DNA of 64,000 bases from CAVSWT01 sp963746735 (GTDB lineage Bacteria; Bacteroidota; Ignavibacteria; Ignavibacteriales; Ignavibacteriaceae). Each line of letters begins with the position of its first letter. The first letter of the stretch is position 1. The stretch spans positions 65,141-129,140 of the forward strand of contig CAVVCO010000024.1 in the NCBI GenBank assembly GCA_963746735.1, read 5' to 3'. The notes beneath the pieces are model-generated. The model was not told the origin of the DNA, did no database searches, and saw only the letters and a list, made by a program, of their open reading frames with translations. Both the position numbers and the translations under genes were made by a program. Of this stretch, positions 16,319-26,411 are shown piece by piece.

Positions 16319-18453
16319 ATGCAGCCAAAAGAATTATTAAAAAAATATAATGACCCTAAAAATTTTTTCAACCGCGACTTAAGCTGGATTGAATTCAACA
16401 GGCGTGTGCTTGAAGAAGCTTTGGATCCTGAACAGCCGCTGCTGGAAAAAGTAAAATTCATTTCAATCTTTCATTCCAATCTAGATGAATTTTATATGAT
16501 TCGAGTGTCAGGTCTAAAAGAACAAATTGTTGCTAGTGTTTTAGAGCCATCAATTGACGGACTTACTCCAATCGAACAGCTTCAAAAAATTGAAAAATGT
16601 GTTCAATCCATGCTGAAAACCGTGATGGATTTATGGACAAATGAAGTTGTCCCTTCGCTGAAAGAAAATAATATTGATATTTCTGATTACAATGATTTAT
16701 CGGAAAATGAAAAAACAATTCTAACGGAATATTTTAAAAAGAAATTTACCCGGTTCTTACTCCCCTGGCATTCGATCCGGGCAGACCTTTTCCTTATATC
16801 TCTAATTTAAGTTTGAGCCTTGCTATTCTTATTAGAAAGCCAAATGGGGAAAATCATTTTGCTAGAGTAAAAGTCCCAAGCATTCTTCCCAGGCTTTTAC
16901 AAATCGATAAGATTATTGAACCAAATAAAAAGGTACAGACTAACGGACAATTCTCTGCAAAATTTGTTTGGTTAGGTGATATTATTAAAGATAATCTTTC
17001 TTTTCTATTTCCGGGTTTGGAAGTAGTTGAAGCTCACCGTTTTAGAATTACACGTGACACCGACATTGAATTACAGGAAGACGAAGCAGATGATCTTCTA
17101 AGTGTTATTGAAGAAAATATACGCCAGAGAAGATTTGGCAGTGTTGTAAGGCTTGAAGTTGCTAGTAAAATGCCTGACTTTATGCTTGATACTTTAATGG
17201 AAAACTTATTAATAAAAAGAGAAGATGTACATATATTTGACGGCCCTTTAGGCTTAAGCGATATAATGTCACTGTATGATCTGCCGCTTCATCAGTTAAA
17301 AGTGAAACCATATTACCCTGTCATTCCAAAATTCTTTGAAGAAGATGAAGATATTTTTACAACTATCAGGCAGAAAGATATTATACTTCACCATCCTTAT
17401 CATTCTTTTACACCAGTAATAGATTTAATCAAACAAGCAGCGAAGGATCCTGATGTACTTGCAATTAAGCAAACATTGTATCGTGTCGGATTAAATTCTC
17501 CAATTGTAAAATATTTAATTGAAGCCGCCGAACGAGGTAAACAGGTTGCTGTGTTAGTTGAACTTAAAGCACGCTTTGATGAAGAAAATAATATTTTTTG
17601 GGCACGTGAACTTGAAAAAGTTGGTGTGCATGTAGTATATGGTTTGGTGGGTTTAAAAACGCATGCTAAAATGACTTTGGTTGTTAGAAAGGAATTTGAC
17701 GGTGTTAAAAGATATGTTCACCTTTCTACAGGGAATTACAATGTATCTACCGCAAAGCTGTATACTGATTTAGGTTTCTTCACGTGCGATAATGATATAT
17801 GTACTGACGTTGCAGATATTTTTAATTACCTTACCGGATATTCAAAACAAACTGATTTTAAAAAATTAATTGTCTCCCCGATTAATATGCGTTCAAGGAT
17901 GATTGATTTAATATTCCGGGAAATTGAAAACAAAAAAAACGGGGGCGAAGGAAAAATTATTTGGAAACTCAATTCGCTTGTTGATCCGGCTGTAATTAGC
18001 GCTTTGTATGAAGCTTCAAATAATGGTGTGCAAATAGAATTGATTGTAAGAGGAATTTGCTGCCTTGTTCCCGGTGTGGAAGGATTAAGCGAAAACATAA
18101 AAGTAATGAGTGTGGTGGGAAGGTATCTTGAACACAGCCGACTATTATATTTTTATAATAATGGGAATGAAGAAATATATTTAAGCAGTGCAGATATGAT
18201 GCAAAGAAATCTTGATAGAAGAGTTGAAATTGCATTCCCGATTGAAGACAAAAAAATTAAAGAAGATCTCTTAAAAACATTAATAAAAATTTCTCTTAAA
18301 GATAATATTAAAGGAAGATTCTTAAATAGCGATATGACATATTCCAGATTAAAAGTTGAAAATGGCGATAAGAAGATTGATTCGCAAGAATGGTTAATGA
18401 GCCAGGCGGTAAAAAAATCTGGCAACTATTCTAAAACTAAAGTGTCACGTTAA
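16319..18453 (+). pseudogene. ppk1: Polyphosphate kinase 1, interrupted by a one-base frameshift
   Basis: Two frames together encode a full-length PPK1 of about 710 residues. The first frame has the N-terminal FFNRDLSWIEFNRRVLEEA block and reads to a stop at 16810. The second holds the rest through 18453, with both catalytic histidines in VHLSTGNYN and LEHSR. Between them the conserved stretch reads correctly only if one C is added to ACCCGG at 16748-16753, giving TPVLTPLAFDPGRPFP. So one base is missing from a C-run. PPK1 makes polyphosphate from ATP at the inner membrane. The upstream TTG at 16295 is less likely than the ATG at 16319. Because every other motif is intact, an assembly error is quite possible. 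Confidence 0.85.
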
Positions 18454-18526
18454 TATTTAGAATAATAAATTCAAAAATAACTTTTAAAATATTTCATTAT
18501 TATTTTAAAACGCAAAAGGATTACAA

Positions 18527-19630
18527 ATGATTGATATAACAAAAAGCGGAATACTTAATTCTTTCAAAAAAGTTGAAGATAAAAACTTCAGTAAAGATCT
18601 ATTAACATTGAATTCAATAAAAAATATTGAAACGAACGATGATGATTTGATTGTAGACTTTTCACTTCCAATTTCTCAAGCAAACGTTACAGAAGAATTG
18701 AAATCAAAATTTACAAAAACATTAAAAAATGATTTCCCTGAACTAGGTGAAGTTACTATAAATATTCAGGCCAAGGTAACTGCTCATCAAGATCAAAAGA
18801 AAGATTCGATTCTACCGGGAGTTAAAAATACAATTGCTGTTGCCAGCGGTAAAGGCGGTGTCGGAAAAAGTACTGTTGCAGTAAATCTAGCAGTAGCTTT
18901 AGCTAAAGACGGCTATCAGGTTGGACTAATTGATGCTGACATTTATGGACCAAGCATTCCTATAATGCTGGGAATAAAGGATAAACCGCAGATTTATCAG
19001 AATCAAAAAACAATGAAAATGATTCCGTTGGAAAATTACGGGATAAAATTAATTTCTATCGGTTTGTTGATTGATGATAATGCGCCGGTAATTTGGAGAG
19101 GCCCAATGGCTAGCGGTGCAGTTAAACAATTTATGACAGATGTTGATTGGGGAGAACTTGACTATTTAATCTTTGATATGCCTCCCGGAACAGGAGACAT
19201 TCAATTGACATTAGTTCAAACTATACCGCTTACAGGTTCGGTTATTGTCACAACTCCTCAAGAGGTTTCATTAATTGATGCACGAAAAGCTTTAAAAATG
19301 TTTACTAGAGTTAATGTTCCTGTTCTCGGAATAGTAGAAAACATGAGTTACTTTATAGCACCTGATACCGGTAAAAAATATGATATATTTGGTTCTGGTG
19401 GTGGTGAGAGAATATCTAAAGAATTAAATGCTCCCTTTATCGGCGGCATTCCAATTGACCCGCGAATTAGAAAAGGCGGGGACAGCGGTGTTCCGATTGT
19501 TTACGATATTCCGGATTCGGATGAAGCAAAAATTATTACCAGGATTTCAAGAAATTTGGCTGAACAAGTCAATCTTAATAATCTAAAAGACAATTCTAAA
19601 GTTGAAATTCTTCTTGAAGACGATGAATAA
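18527..19630 (+). CDS. Mrp/NBP35-family ATP-binding iron-sulfur carrier protein
   Basis: The 367-residue protein has an N-terminal MIP18/DUF59-type domain (about 1-90) followed by a deviant Walker A P-loop (GKGGVGKST). It also carries DADIYGPSIP, the FDMPPGTGD switch and VENMSYF. This family (ApbC/Mrp) carries Fe-S clusters to target proteins. The C-terminal CxxC that binds a shared cluster in classical members is absent: the sequence after VENMSYF reads IAPDTGKKYD. That form is seen in Bacteroidota relatives. The next gene is an Nfu-type carrier, supporting a cluster-assembly role. Confidence 0.92.
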   Translation: MIDITKSGILNSFKKVEDKNFSKDLLTLNSIKNIETNDDDLIVDFSLPISQANVTEELKSKFTKTLKNDFPELGEVTINIQAKVTAHQDQKKDSILPGVKNTIAVASGKGGVGKSTVAVNLAVALAKDGYQVGLIDADIYGPSIPIMLGIKDKPQIYQNQKTMKMIPLENYGIKLISIGLLIDDNAPVIWRGPMASGAVKQFMTDVDWGELDYLIFDMPPGTGDIQLTLVQTIPLTGSVIVTTPQEVSLIDARKALKMFTRVNVPVLGIVENMSYFIAPDTGKKYDIFGSGGGERISKELNAPFIGGIPIDPRIRKGGDSGVPIVYDIPDSDEAKIITRISRNLAEQVNLNNLKDNSKVEILLEDDE

Positions 19631-19747
19631 TTTTTAGATAAGATAATTGTTTGAAAGAAATTTAAATTTGAGCTAAATGGGAACAGATATTTTTTTTCGT
19701 AGTCATTTTTTAAAAAATGTAATTGAACATGCTTAAGAAATAAATTT

Positions 19748-19975
19748 ATGAAAGATGAAGTTTTAAAAGCTTTGGATGCCGTCAGACCGTTTCTACAGGC
19801 AGACAGCGGCGATGTTGAGCTGGTAGATATAACTGAAGATGGAATAGTAAAAGTAAGATTTTCAGGTGCTTGTGTGGTTTGCCCAATGTCTCAAATGACT
19901 TTACGCGCCGGTGTTGAACGTTCTCTTCAAAGGGAAGTGCCCGGCATTCGCCGTGTTGAAGCTGTTAGCAATTAA
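19748..19975 (+). CDS. Nfu-type iron-sulfur carrier (NifU C-terminal domain)
   Basis: The 75-residue protein is a stand-alone NifU C-terminal domain. RPFLQADSGDVELVDI is followed by the cluster-binding CVVC within GACVVCPMSQMTL, then GVERSLQREVPGI. Such small Nfu proteins bind a 4Fe-4S cluster between two subunits and pass it to apoproteins. It lies 117 nt after the Mrp-type gene, so both probably serve Fe-S maturation, which the many Fe-S and heme proteins of this region would demand. Confidence 0.92.
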   Translation: MKDEVLKALDAVRPFLQADSGDVELVDITEDGIVKVRFSGACVVCPMSQMTLRAGVERSLQREVPGIRRVEAVSN

Positions 19976-20062
19976 ATTCTTTTTCTTATATTTTTCTGAT
20001 CAAATTTATTCAGTTGTTATTCGCAACAAACATTATTAAAACAAAAAAGTAATTTTACTTGC

Positions 20063-21115
20063 ATGACTGAAATAACACAAAGAAAAATTTCAAAGTTTCT
20101 TTTATGGTTTTTAGGAATAATTATTTTTCTATTTCTGATTTACCTTTTATCGGATATCATAATTATTCTTGCAATTTCAATATTACTGGCTTTTATTTTT
20201 GATCCGATTGTTAAGCTTTTTGAACGTGAAGGATTTGATAGGTTAAGTGGAACTTTAATGACCCTGATTAGCTTTACTTTTCTGTTGTATTTAGTACTTT
20301 CATTCATTATCCCCAAATTTGCTTTCCAGATGAACCAGTTGGTTGCCACTATTCAGCAATTTTCTCTTCATCAGCAATTATATGAAATTGAAAGAGAGAT
20401 TTATAAATTTATTCCGTTTTTTAATCCAGGTGATTTAACCAAACGATTTGAGGAATTTATTTCACATCAAATTGTCGGTTCATTCGATCAAATCAGTACG
20501 CTGTTATCAAGCATTGTTTCGATTGTTGCAATTTTAATTATTGTTCCTTTTATTACTTTCTTTATTTTAAAGGACAATCAAAAAATATTTAAATCAATAA
20601 TCGACATTGTACCAAATAACTATTTTGAAATGTCTTATTGGATTTTGAAAAGAATCACTACTCAGCTTGCACGCTTTGTTAGAGGATGGGTATTTGATGC
20701 AGCATTCGTTGGAATATTTTGCGGAGTCGGTTTTTATTTTATTGGTATTGAGAATGCACTTCCCCTGGGTGTTATTGCGGGCCTTGGGCATCTAGTCCCC
20801 TATCTCGGCCCTCTAATCGGCGGCGTCCCTGCGCTGATAATTTCAGCAATTCAATTCGGTGATTTCTCTCATGCACCGTTTATCTTTTTATTGATATTAC
20901 TTGTTTATACTGTTGACAATGGAATAATTCAACCATTTGTTTTTTCAAAAAGTGTAGACATGCATCCAGTAATTATTATACTTTTAGTAATTACCGGAAG
21001 TCAACTATTTGGGATTTTAGGAATGTTATTAGCAATACCTACAGCAACCGTCGTCAGAACTGCGGCAAAAGAAATTTATTTCGTATTAAAAAATTATAAG
21101 ATTGCGAAGATTTAA
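20063..21115 (+). CDS. AI-2E family transporter (PerM-like membrane protein)
   Basis: The 350-residue integral membrane protein has about seven to eight helices. An N-terminal pair (residues 10-48) leads to a soluble stretch with FIPFFNPGDL. The signature region GLGHLVPYLGPLIGGVPAL sits in the C-terminal half. The family includes E. coli TqsA/PerM and several cation antiporters, so the substrate is not predictable. No strong ribosome site precedes the ATG. It converges with the MoxR gene. Confidence 0.9.
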   Translation: MTEITQRKISKFLLWFLGIIIFLFLIYLLSDIIIILAISILLAFIFDPIVKLFEREGFDRLSGTLMTLISFTFLLYLVLSFIIPKFAFQMNQLVATIQQFSLHQQLYEIEREIYKFIPFFNPGDLTKRFEEFISHQIVGSFDQISTLLSSIVSIVAILIIVPFITFFILKDNQKIFKSIIDIVPNNYFEMSYWILKRITTQLARFVRGWVFDAAFVGIFCGVGFYFIGIENALPLGVIAGLGHLVPYLGPLIGGVPALIISAIQFGDFSHAPFIFLLILLVYTVDNGIIQPFVFSKSVDMHPVIIILLVITGSQLFGILGMLLAIPTATVVRTAAKEIYFVLKNYKIAKI

Positions 21116-21146
21116 AAAGATAAGCCGCTTGTTTTGAAATTAAATT

Positions 21147-22145
21147 TTACAATTCCTTCAGTATATTATTTATAACATCTACTGAAGTTATTCCTTCTGC
21201 TTCAGCATTAAAGTTGGTAATGATTCGATGGCGCAAGACCGGCACCATATTAACCTTCACATCATCTATATTAGGAGTAAATCTACCGCTCATAATTGCT
21301 CTTGTTTTTGCAGCTAAAATTAAGTACTGCGAAGCTCTTGGCCCTGCACCCCAGTTAATCATTTGATTAACCATTTGAGAATTCTTTTCATTTTGGGGAC
21401 GAGTTTTGTTAACCGAATTTACTGCAAATTCAATCACATTATCTGCAACCGGAACTTTTCTAACAAGATCCTGAAACCGAATTATTTCCTCAGCAGTAAC
21501 TATTTTATTTAACTTTGGAGAATAGCCGCTTGTTGTTGATTGAACAATCTTTACTTCTTCTTCAAATGAAGGATAGCTAAGCCATAGATTAAACATGAAC
21601 CTATCAAGCTGTGCTTCTGGCAATGGGTAAGTGCCTTCTTGCTCAATTGGATTTTGAGTAGCTAATACAAAAAATGGTTCTTCCAATGTATAAGTAATTC
21701 CGGCAGCAGTTACTTTATGTTCCTGCATTGCTTCAAGCAAAGCAGCCTGCGTTTTCGGGGGAGTTCTATTTATTTCATCGGCAAGAATGACATTAGCAAA
21801 TACAGGCCCGGGTATAAATTTAAAATTTCTTTTTTTAGATAACTGATCTTCTTCTAAAATTTCAGTTCCTGTGATATCGCTCGGCATTAAATCAGGTGTG
21901 AATTGAATTCGATTGAACTTCAAATCCATTACTTCAGCTAAAGTTTTTATCAGCAGAGTTTTTGCTAACCCGGGAACACCCACCAATAGGCAATGCCCTT
22001 TAGCTAAGAGAGAAATTAAGAGCTGGTCAATAATTTCATTCTGGCCAACAATAACTTTAGAAATTTCAGACTTAATCTCTTTAACTTTATCATTAAGTTT
22101 CTCAACTAATTGAACATCCTGATCAAGCGCATCGGCGTTTTTCAA
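21147..22145 (-). CDS. MoxR-family AAA+ ATPase
   Basis: The 332-residue MoxR ATPase has Walker A (GVPGLAKTLL), Walker B (ILADEINR), the sensor stretch ATQNPIEQEGTYPLPEAQLDRF and an RFTP-type C-terminal lid. MoxR proteins act as chaperones in metal or cofactor insertion and envelope stress responses, usually next to a VWA-domain gene. None is visible here; the upstream neighbours are folding factors. Translation starts at a TTG (22143-22145) preceded by AGGA at a 6-nt distance. Confidence 0.92.
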   Translation of the reverse strand: MKNADALDQDVQLVEKLNDKVKEIKSEISKVIVGQNEIIDQLLISLLAKGHCLLVGVPGLAKTLLIKTLAEVMDLKFNRIQFTPDLMPSDITGTEILEEDQLSKKRNFKFIPGPVFANVILADEINRTPPKTQAALLEAMQEHKVTAAGITYTLEEPFFVLATQNPIEQEGTYPLPEAQLDRFMFNLWLSYPSFEEEVKIVQSTTSGYSPKLNKIVTAEEIIRFQDLVRKVPVADNVIEFAVNSVNKTRPQNEKNSQMVNQMINWGAGPRASQYLILAAKTRAIMSGRFTPNIDDVKVNMVPVLRHRIITNFNAEAEGITSVDVINNILKEL

Positions 22146-22184
22146 ATTTAATCCTGTATTATTTTTTAATGCTAATAATATTAT

Positions 22185-23462
22185 CTAAATACGAATCTGC
22201 CAGTATATTTTCTTTTTTAATTCGTTAATCCAGTTTTGATATAACTCTTGCTTCTTATACTGGTCAGCTAATTTCTTTAATTCCTGGTAATCTTTATTTA
22301 AATCGACTTCGTGCTGCGGAATTCTTTTTTCCAAATATACAATATGGTATCCATAATTTCCTTTTCCAAAATCAATTCTTTTAGGAAAGCTGATATCCCC
22401 TTCCTTCATGTTTGAAACAACATCCAGCATGCTTTTATCTAGCTGATTAAGATAAAAAGTACCAAGCTCTCCGCCGAATGGCTGTGTATCTTTATCTTCA
22501 CTGTATTTTTTGGCGTATTCGGCAAAAGTACCGTCACCTTTTACAATACTGTCTCTAACGTTTGTTAGAAATTTAATTGCTTTTAAATCTGCTTGTTCAT
22601 CATTTTTAATTTTGATAAGAATATGCCTGGTATGAATTGCTTCACCGCGTCTTTCAATCATCTGAATAATATGATATCCAACAGGAGATTCAATTACTTC
22701 CGAAATTTGCCCAGGTTCCAACGCAAATGCAGCGGATTCAAATTCAGGATAAAATACTCCACGCTTTACAAATCCAAGATCGCCACCCTGTGAAGCACTG
22801 CCCGGATCCTCGGAATATTTTTTTGCCATAGTTGCAAAATCAGCACCTGCCTTTATTGAATCCAAAATTGCCTGTGCTTTTTCTTTGTATTTTTCTTTCA
22901 TCTCGTTGGAAGCAGTTGGATTTCGGAAGATATGAGCTATCTGAACTTTTTCAGGAATAACTCCAAGGCTATCTTTGAATTTATTATAGAAATCTTCTAC
23001 TTCTCTCCTGGTTGCGTCAACAGTTCCGAATTTTTTTTCTTGAAGCTTCTGCGACATTAAATTCTTTTTCACATCATCATGAAGTTCTCTTCTCATTTTT
23101 TCAATACTCATCCCATATACATCTTCAACTTTTTCTTTCGAACCGTATTGCTGGATGAACATATTAATTTGATAATCGATTCTATTTTTAATTTCATCTT
23201 CAGATATATTTATTGAGTCCAGAATTGCTTGAGCATACACAAGCTTATCTTCAATCATTGCGTTAAGCACTTCTTTTTTAAGCCCGGGGGTATTGGGATT
23301 AATTTTTCTTTGAGCAGCATATAAATTTATCTGAAAATCAAGTTCGCTTTGCATTATGATTTCATTATCAACAACAGCTACAATTTTATCTAAAACTTCC
23401 TGCGCATTGATTACTTTAAAGAGTAAAAATATTAAAGCAACCAGAATAAATTTAGTTTTCAT
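22185..23462 (-). CDS. Periplasmic peptidyl-prolyl isomerase (SurA-like, two parvulin domains)
   Basis: The 425-residue protein has a signal peptide (cleavage near INAQ), a SurA-N-type chaperone domain (about 25-165) and two rotamase domains. The first contains QIAHIFRNP and the block EDPGSASQGGDLGFVKRG; the second contains HTRHILIKI and SEDKDTQPFGGELGTF. SurA-type proteins escort unfolded outer-membrane proteins through the periplasm. AGGTGA precedes the ATG. It ends a three-gene run of related folding factors (22.2-26.2 kb) that probably act together. Confidence 0.9.
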   Translation of the reverse strand: MKTKFILVALIFLLFKVINAQEVLDKIVAVVDNEIIMQSELDFQINLYAAQRKINPNTPGLKKEVLNAMIEDKLVYAQAILDSINISEDEIKNRIDYQINMFIQQYGSKEKVEDVYGMSIEKMRRELHDDVKKNLMSQKLQEKKFGTVDATRREVEDFYNKFKDSLGVIPEKVQIAHIFRNPTASNEMKEKYKEKAQAILDSIKAGADFATMAKKYSEDPGSASQGGDLGFVKRGVFYPEFESAAFALEPGQISEVIESPVGYHIIQMIERRGEAIHTRHILIKIKNDEQADLKAIKFLTNVRDSIVKGDGTFAEYAKKYSEDKDTQPFGGELGTFYLNQLDKSMLDVVSNMKEGDISFPKRIDFGKGNYGYHIVYLEKRIPQHEVDLNKDYQELKKLADQYKKQELYQNWINELKKKIYWQIRI

Positions 23463-23469
23463 TAATCAC

Positions 23470-24300
23470 CTAATTTTTAACGTCTATTTCATTTTTTTTA
23501 TAAAGATCTCTAATATAATTTTTTATGATGTCTTCTTTTTTATCAGTGATGAATCTATTTTCTACATTTTTACTTATTAAATTAAATGGAGGAATAACTC
23601 CTTTATCAAATTTCTGAAGCAGCTGCACAACATTATATTTATTTTGATCATCAGACAACACAATACTTACTTCATCCTGGTTAAGTTCGTTAATTAAACG
23701 CAATAAAGTAACAGGTTCAATTTTGTGAATAGGTAAGAACCAGTTTGTTTCCTTGTTAAATACGGAAGGATCGCCTTTGAATGCTATTAAAGCTTTGTTC
23801 CAATTACTCTCCAGGACAGTTGTTCTAAATTGAACTGCCTGGTCTTCATTTGTAAAACTTATGAAATTAATTAAATAATAAACATCACCGGTTTTAAATT
23901 CATCTTTATGAGCTTCAAAATATTCTTCAACATCCTTTTGATCAATATTAAGTTCAGTATCATTGTAATGGTTTTCCAGCAATTTAGCAATTGCTAAATC
24001 TTTTCTTGATTCCTCAATGGTCTTTTTAAACTCTTCTGTTTTTTCGATACCTTCACTTTTAGCTTCCTGGTAAAGTAATTCCCGGTTAATCCAATTCCTG
24101 ATAATTTCGGCTTTGTAGAAATTTTTATTGGATGAAGCATCAACTAACTTCGTGTATTCATCTTTAGTCAAATATGAATCATTAACACGTGCTATGTAAT
24201 CAATTTTCTTCTTTTCTTTACCGCAGCCCATTAATAAAGCTGCGGCAAGAAAAGCAATGAAAACATTATTGATTTGTAAATGCTTTTGGAAGCTCGTCAT
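23470..24300 (-). CDS. SurA/PrsA-like lipoprotein without a parvulin domain
   Basis: The 276-residue lipoprotein (lipobox ALLMGCG, cysteine near residue 26) has a SurA-N-like helical chaperone region (about 35-125). The C-terminal part lacks the conserved parvulin motifs seen in both neighbours. It probably keeps the chaperone surface but not isomerase activity. It overlaps the upstream isomerase by 35 nt and precedes the SurA-like gene by 7 nt, so the three are one transcription unit. Confidence 0.75.
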   Translation of the reverse strand: MTSFQKHLQINNVFIAFLAAALLMGCGKEKKKIDYIARVNDSYLTKDEYTKLVDASSNKNFYKAEIIRNWINRELLYQEAKSEGIEKTEEFKKTIEESRKDLAIAKLLENHYNDTELNIDQKDVEEYFEAHKDEFKTGDVYYLINFISFTNEDQAVQFRTTVLESNWNKALIAFKGDPSVFNKETNWFLPIHKIEPVTLLRLINELNQDEVSIVLSDDQNKYNVVQLLQKFDKGVIPPFNLISKNVENRFITDKKEDIIKNYIRDLYKKNEIDVKN

Positions 24301-26242
24301 AATAAAAAACTGGTTTATATAATTTCTTTAAGCTTTCAATATAATTGTTTTCCAGTCTTTTGCTCTCAGCTTCCTGGAAAGCACCTGATACTTCAGGCTT
24401 AGCTTCTTCAAAAGTTTTAAGGTGCGACGGATCTTTTTTAATCAACATCACTATTGAATAGCCGCCCGAATACTTAATTGGCTTGGAAAAATCACCGGCT
24501 TTTTGAAGCATGTTTGCTTCTGTTGCTAATTCGGAATGCTTAACGTCCTCTAAATCATAGTGTCCGGCTTTTTCTTTGAAACCCGGCCGTTCAGTATACT
24601 TTATTGCAAGACTATCAAAATTTGCCCCGCCTTGAAGCATCGAATAATATTTATTTATTAAAGAATCATTCCTGCTGAATATTTCACTGTATTCAACTCT
24701 ATCTGGCCAATTGTAATTATCTTTTGTTTGCTGATAATAATTTGCAAGTTTAGCACTGTCAACATTAATCTTATCCCAAACTTCCTCTTCCTGCAGTTTG
24801 AATATGTAAATACCGTTTCTGTAGTCATTCATTAAATCTGCGAAAGATGAATCAGTCTTCTCAAGATTTAAAGCATCTTCATCTAATAAAAGATCACCGC
24901 TAATTTTATTGACCGCATTTTCAAGCACATCTTTTTTCAACATCTTATTCTTAAAATCATTTGATTCATTTAATACTGAAAAGAAATCACCAACGGAAGT
25001 ATTTTTATTAGCATAACTAAATAAAGTTAAATCTTTAATTGCATCAAGGTCTGAAGGATCACTTCCAACTTTAAGTGAATCACTTCCTTTTAATACAGTA
25101 TCAAAAGTCTGCTGGTTTAATTTATAATTATATTTTGTCCGAAGGCTATCTATAAAAGCATCATAAACTGACTGGTACCGGGTTTTCTTAAATTGGGTAG
25201 TTAATTCTTCTTTCTCTTTATCAAATTCAGGATAAGGCTGTTTCCCGGTTAATTTGATAATATGATAACCAAATTGAGTTTTTACTACACCCGAAATATC
25301 ACCAACGTTTTTAAGATTAAAGGCAGCTTCATCAAATTCTTTAACCATGGATCTTCTTGGGAAATATCCTAAATCACCGCCTTTTTTTGCTGAACCAGGA
25401 TCTTGCGAATATTCTTCCGCAAGCTTTGCAAAATCAGAATCACTTCTTGCTTTAACAAGTATTGAATCAGCTTTAGCGCGGGCTGCAACTGAATCAATTT
25501 TCCCGGTTGCATCTTTAAATGGAATTAAAATATGGCTTGCTCTAATTTGCGGTACTCTTTCTCTCTTATCAGTAAGTTTAATAATATGGAAACCATATTT
25601 TGTTCTTACGATATTGGGATACAATTCCCCGGGCTTTAGAGAATATGCTGCATCTTCAAATTCAACTGGAAGCTGTCCGGCAGTAAAGTAATAAATATCA
25701 CCGCCAGTTTTTGCTGAATATCTGTCTTTAGAATACCTAGCCGCCATCTCTGAAAAATCAGCGCCGTTTTTAATACTATCCAAAACTGACTGTGCTAATT
25801 TTCTTGCAGCTTCTTCGCCGCTTGAATCCGGAACTATCATTATATGGCTTACTCTTAATTCCCATTTTCTTTTATTGTAAAGATCTTTAACTGCAGGCGC
25901 AACAATTTGTTTTTCCAGCAAAAATGTTACACCTACTTTTTTCTCATAATCAAGTAATTCTTTGTTTAATTCAGGATCACTATAAAAACCTCTAACATAA
26001 GCATCACGAAGTTTCATTTTAAAGTTAGTGTAAAGGTCCAGGAAATTTTTATACTTTGATAAGCTATCATTTTTAGCGGCTTCCAAATTGCCAACATTCT
26101 TCTCATACTGCTTTTCAAATTCTCCCATTGTTACTGCATTATCATCATATTTAGATAAAATTATTTCGGAATGTTTAGGAGAGCAGGAAATGATTAGAAA
26201 TGAAAGGATAAAGGAAAATAGAATTATTAGTTTTTTGTACAT
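24266..26242 (-). CDS. Peptidyl-prolyl isomerase lipoprotein with tandem parvulin domains
   Basis: This protein of about 658 residues has a lipobox (FLIISCSPK) and a SurA-N-like stretch. Two clear parvulin domains follow, with LRVSHIMIV / SKDRYSAKTGGDIYYF and IRASHILIPF / SQDPGSAKKGGDLGYF. A third, diverged parvulin-like unit lies near the C-terminus (DRVEYSEIFSR ... KEKAGHYDLED). It is longer than typical SurA or PrsA. The start at 26242 (MYKK) is preferred over an ATG five codons upstream, because the GGAG inside those codons sits 9 nt before it. It is the first gene of the folding-factor trio. Confidence 0.88.
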   Translation of the reverse strand: MYKKLIILFSFILSFLIISCSPKHSEIILSKYDDNAVTMGEFEKQYEKNVGNLEAAKNDSLSKYKNFLDLYTNFKMKLRDAYVRGFYSDPELNKELLDYEKKVGVTFLLEKQIVAPAVKDLYNKRKWELRVSHIMIVPDSSGEEAARKLAQSVLDSIKNGADFSEMAARYSKDRYSAKTGGDIYYFTAGQLPVEFEDAAYSLKPGELYPNIVRTKYGFHIIKLTDKRERVPQIRASHILIPFKDATGKIDSVAARAKADSILVKARSDSDFAKLAEEYSQDPGSAKKGGDLGYFPRRSMVKEFDEAAFNLKNVGDISGVVKTQFGYHIIKLTGKQPYPEFDKEKEELTTQFKKTRYQSVYDAFIDSLRTKYNYKLNQQTFDTVLKGSDSLKVGSDPSDLDAIKDLTLFSYANKNTSVGDFFSVLNESNDFKNKMLKKDVLENAVNKISGDLLLDEDALNLEKTDSSFADLMNDYRNGIYIFKLQEEEVWDKINVDSAKLANYYQQTKDNYNWPDRVEYSEIFSRNDSLINKYYSMLQGGANFDSLAIKYTERPGFKEKAGHYDLEDVKHSELATEANMLQKAGDFSKPIKYSGGYSIVMLIKKDPSHLKTFEEAKPEVSGAFQEAESKRLENNYIESLKKLYKPVFYYDELPKAFTNQ

Positions 26243-26411
26243 AGAATAGAGCTCCATTAATGTTATAATTTCAGCAAATTTAATCGGTTATTTTAGTTAT
26301 AGACAGTTTGAAAATCAAGGTAATTTGATAAAGATGGTTAACGATATTTTGCCCTTTAAGCAATAAAATGATAATTGAAAAAACAAAGTTACAAAATTTT
26401 GGGTTTAAAAT

